Below are positions 61,101 through 64,000 of a DNA stretch of 64,000 nt, one piece after another. The notes under the pieces were generated by a model. The model was not told the origin of the DNA and searched no databases. It was given only the letters and a program-made list of their open reading frames with translations. The stretch lies in the NCBI GenBank assembly GCA_008931825.1, contig QXVZ01020046.1, forward strand, positions 66,527-130,526. The letters run 5' to 3'. This stretch comes from Phallusia fumigata. Lineage: Eukaryota > Chordata > Ascidiacea > Phlebobranchia > Ascidiidae. How positions within the stretch are numbered: position 1 is the first letter of the stretch; the number at the start of each line of letters is the position of its first letter. The translations under genes and the position numbers were made by a program.

Positions 61101-63750
61101 TGTTTGCTTGGTTACCGATGATTTTGTCCTTGCAACTTTTGCCTTAGTGACCGACAGACTTGCGATTGTAGAATCAGTCAAAGTTGTCGCCGTAACTGGC
61201 AGAACTGTCGATGTTGCAACAGGAGTAGTAACAGACATTAATCTTGTTGTTGCAACAGGAGTAGTAACCAGCGGAACCGTCGTTGTTGCAACAGGAGTAG
61301 TACCTGCCCTTATTGTTGTTTTAGCAACAGGAGTAGTATCAGACCTTATCGTTGTTGTTGCAACAGGAGTAGTATCTGACCTTATTGTTGTTGTTGCAAC
61401 AGGAGTAGTATCTGACCCTATTGTAGTTGTTTTTGCAACAGGAGTAGTAACCAGCGGAACCGTCGTTGTTGCAACAGGAGTAGCACCTGCACTTATTGTT
61501 GTTGTAGCAACAGGATTAGTATCTGGCCTGATTGTTGTTGTTGCCACAGACATAGTATCTGGCCTGATTGTTGTTGTTGCAACAGGAGTAGTATCTGGTC
61601 TTATTGTTATTGTTGTTGCTGCCACAGACATAGTATCTGGCCTTACTGTTGTTGTATCAACAGTAGTAACCAGGGGAACTGTAGTTGTTGCAACAGGAAT
61701 AGTATCTGGCTCTATAGTTGTTGTTGCAACAGAAGTAGTAACCAGAGGGACTGCAGTTGTTTCAACAGGAGTAGTATCCGGTATAATTGTTGTTGTTGTA
61801 ATAGGAGTAGTATCCGGCATAATTGTTGTTGCTGCAATGGGAATGGTATCCAGCATAATTGTTGTTGCTGCAATGGGAGTAGTATCTGGCCTTATTGTTG
61901 CTGTTGCAACAGGAGTAGTATCTGGCATAATTGATCTTGTTGCAAAGGGAGTAGTATCTGGAATATTTGTTGTTGTTGCAACAAGAGTAGTATCCGGCAT
62001 AATTGTTGTTGTTGCAATGGGAGTTGTATCTGGTCTTATTGTTGTTGCTCCAACAGGAGTAGTTCCTGGTCTGATTGTTGTTGCGACAACAGGAGTAGTA
62101 TCTGGTCTTTTTGTTGTTGTTGCAAAGGGAGTAGTATCCAGTCTTATTGTTGTTGTTGCATCGGGAGTAGTATCCGGTCTTATTGTTATGGTAGCAACAG
62201 GAGTAGTATCTGGCATAATTGTTGTTGTTGCAAAAGGATTAGTATCTGACATAATTGTTGTTGTTGCAACAGGAGTACTATCTGGCATAACTGTTGTTGT
62301 TGCAACAGGAGTAGTATCTGGCATAATTGTTGTTGCTGCAATGGGAGTAGTAGCCGGTCTTATTGTTGTTGTTGCTGCAATGGGAGTAGTACCTGCACTT
62401 ATTGTTGTTGTAGCAACATATGTAGTATCTGGCCTTGTTGTTGCTGTTGCAACATGAGTAGTATCTGGCATAATTGTGCTTGTTGCAATGGGAGTAGTAT
62501 CTGGAATAATTCTTGTTGTAGCAACAGATGTAGTATCTGGCCTGATTGTTGCTGTTGCAGCAAGAGTAGTGTCCGGCATAATTGTTGTTGTTTCAATGGG
62601 AGTTGTATCCGGTCTTATTGTTGTTGCTCCAACAGGAGTAGTTCCTGGTCTGATTGTTGTTGCGACAACAGGAGTAGTATCCGGCATAATTGTTGTTTTT
62701 GCAACAGAAGTAGTATCAGGTTTTATTGTTGTTGTTGCAACAGGAGTAGTATCCGGCATAATTGTTGTTGTTGTTGCAATGGATGTAGTATCCCGTCGTA
62801 TTGTTGTTGTTGCAACAGGAGTAGTACCTGCCCTTATTGTTGTAGCGACAACAGATGTAGTATCTGGCATAATTGTTGTTGTTGCAACAGGAGTAGTATC
62901 TGGCATAATTGTTGTTGTTGTTGCAACAGGAGTAGTATCCGGTCTTTTGGTTGTTGTTTCAACAGGAGTAGTATCCGGTCTTTTGGTTGTTGTTTCAACA
63001 GGAGTAGTATCCGGTCTTATTGTTGTTGTTGCAACAGGAGTAGTATCCGGTTTTATTGCAGTTGTTGCAACAGGAGTATTATCCAGCATAATTGTTGTTG
63101 TTGTTGCAATGGGAGTAGTATCCCGTCTTATTGTTGTTGTTGCAACAGGAGTAGTATACGGTCTTTTGGTTGTTGTTGTTGCAACAGGAGTAGTATCCGG
63201 TCTTATTGTTGTTGTTGCAACAGGAGTAGTATCCGGTCTTATTGTTGTTGTTGCAACAGGAGTATTATCCGGTTTTATTGCAGTTGTTGCAACAGGAGTA
63301 GTATCCAGCATAATTGTTGTTGTTGTTGCAACAGGAGTAGTATACGGTCTTTTGGTTGTTGTTGTCGCAACAGGAGTAGTATCCGATTTTATTGTTGTTG
63401 TTGCAACAGGAGTAGAATCCGGCATAATTGTTGTTGTTGTTGCAACAGGAGTAGTATCCGGTCTTATTGATGTTGTTGCAACAGCAGTAGAATCCGGTCT
63501 TATTGTTGTTGCTGCAACAGGCGAAACTGTTGTTCCGGCGACTGGAGTAGTAAACGGCTTTACTGTTGTTTTTGTTACTGCAGTCGTAACTTGCGAAACT
63601 GTTGTTGTAACAACTGGAGTAGTGAGTTGCTGAATTGCTGTTGAGTAAACAGGTGTTGTAGTCGGAAGAGGAGTTGTTGTATCGATTGGCCATTGGTCAA
63701 TTGGGAGTTTGTTGCAATTGTCAGTAGAACAACACCGGATGTTGCAGGCT
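55188..63750 (-). CDS. Giant Ly6/uPAR-mucin protein (3' two exons, partial)
   Basis: Two exons in view (minus): 63750-56225 and 56029-55188, joined in phase 1 at CACG|GTAATAAG; together about 2,788 codons. The first opens, in the same phase as the LU genes nearby, with ACNIRCC..DNCN, the last part of a three-finger domain; the signal peptide and first six cysteines must lie beyond 64,000. Then come about 2,500 residues of Thr/Pro/Val repeat: a TTPVATTTIRPD-like 12-mer at 63.6-61.2 kb, a non-repeat linker at 61.2-60.2 kb, and a TTPEVTTSTLPV-like 12-mer at 60.2-56.6 kb. The last exon has a folded-looking stretch (DYLRMICPSLVKRP, IKALCRLFDAF) and ends in LTGLAIFLSITGLLSMCC, a GPI signal or TM. 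A frame stop at 56097 falls in the intron. Dense Thr predicts heavy O-glycosylation, as in mucins. Confidence 0.8.
56570..60230 (-). repeat. 36-bp degenerate coding repeat block (TPEV type)
   Basis: About 100 units of 36 bp, each encoding a 12-mer of the TTPEVTTSTLPV kind with substitutions mainly at positions 8-10. It includes the homogeneous 72-bp array at 57045-57973. The repeat keeps frame throughout. Confidence 0.88.
57045..57973 (-). repeat. 13 apparently identical copies of a 72-bp unit
   Basis: Unit starts recur every 72 bases from 57045 to 57909 and I see no difference between copies; the thirteenth diverges in its last few bases. Each unit is two 36-bp repeats encoding SPVTTPEVTTKT then SHVTDPEVTTKT. 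The neighbouring 36-bp units are clearly diverged, so this array expanded or was homogenised recently. Confidence 0.93.
61200..63620 (-). repeat. 36/39-bp degenerate coding repeat block (PVATTT type)
   Basis: About 65 units encoding 12- or 13-mers of the TTPVATTTIRPD kind; the 13-mers add one Thr codon in an ACA run. It differs in sequence from the TPEV block but has the same 12-residue period. Confidence 0.87.
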
Positions 63751-64000
63751 CTAAAGTGTAACGAAGTCGTGTTATTGTTTGGAAAGAAAACTACAGATTT
63801 TGTTTGCGACTAAAAAATAATTTTTCAACAATCGTTTATAACTTCAAAACTGTTAGGTGCCAAAACCGAAATAGACGCTTGCTGGAACTTGCATACATTT
63901 GCATACAAAAGTTTAAAAAAATTTGCATAAACTACGTGCTTGTAACAAATACTGGATGTTACGCTTTTTTCGTGAAACTTCCTTGCGCACACCCGCACAA
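63751..64000. other. Intron of the giant Ly6-mucin gene (right edge)
   Basis: Begins upstream of the acceptor cactttag at 63758-63751. The preceding LU exons are outside the window. Confidence 0.6.

Noticed and set aside
60862-63633. Further long plus-strand frames (531, 385 and 338 codons) over the PVATTT block
   Set aside because: Same periodicity artefact; Val/Ser/Gly- or Cys/Asn-rich nonsense readings of the repeat.

Overview
The window looks like compact, AT-rich, intron-containing animal DNA, most probably from an invertebrate chordate (an ascidian such as Ciona or Phallusia). The reasons are many short introns, deuterostome-type gene content (a C2orf69 homologue, AIFM3, CUB-ZP proteins, an FGFR-like ectodomain), tRNA-derived SINEs and hAT-type MITEs. 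The species call is inference. No prokaryotic, viral or CRISPR features were seen. Gene models were built by hand from splice sites, phase and homology.

Layout. 0.9-3.0 kb (+): last six exons of an AIFM3-like oxidoreductase. 4.4-6.1 kb (+): PIGB, GPI mannosyltransferase III, in one coding exon. 7.5-8.5 kb (+): C2orf69 homologue, followed by a tRNA-derived SINE. 9.3-24.7 kb (-): two tandem SLC23/NAT-family transporters with almost identical exon lengths. The upstream copy B is fully open; the downstream copy A carries one 19-bp frameshifting deletion. 25.6-40.5 kb: two paralogous 13-exon CUB-ZP membrane protein genes pointing away from each other. Between them sits an intronless kinase-less FGFR-like receptor gene (-). 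41.7-47.0 kb (+): a TPR remnant, a hAT MITE, then a RIP-like non-RD kinase with a TPR-like C-terminus that has a one-base frame break. 49-64 kb (-): three Ly6/uPAR (three-finger) genes, two small with GPI-type tails, and one whose single exon encodes about 2,500 residues of Thr/Pro/Val mucin repeat. That exon contains 13 apparently identical 72-bp units. Its N-terminal exons lie beyond the window.

How the genes relate. The left 25 kb is housekeeping (redox, GPI synthesis, nucleobase/ascorbate-type transport). The right 40 kb is a block of extracellular, cell-surface and signalling genes that look fast evolving: CUB-ZP, a decoy-like FGFR, a non-RD kinase and GPI/mucin Ly6 proteins. PIGB makes the anchor that the Ly6 proteins probably carry, but nothing suggests that this linkage is more than chance. 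The most unusual locus is the Ly6-mucin cluster at 49-64 kb.
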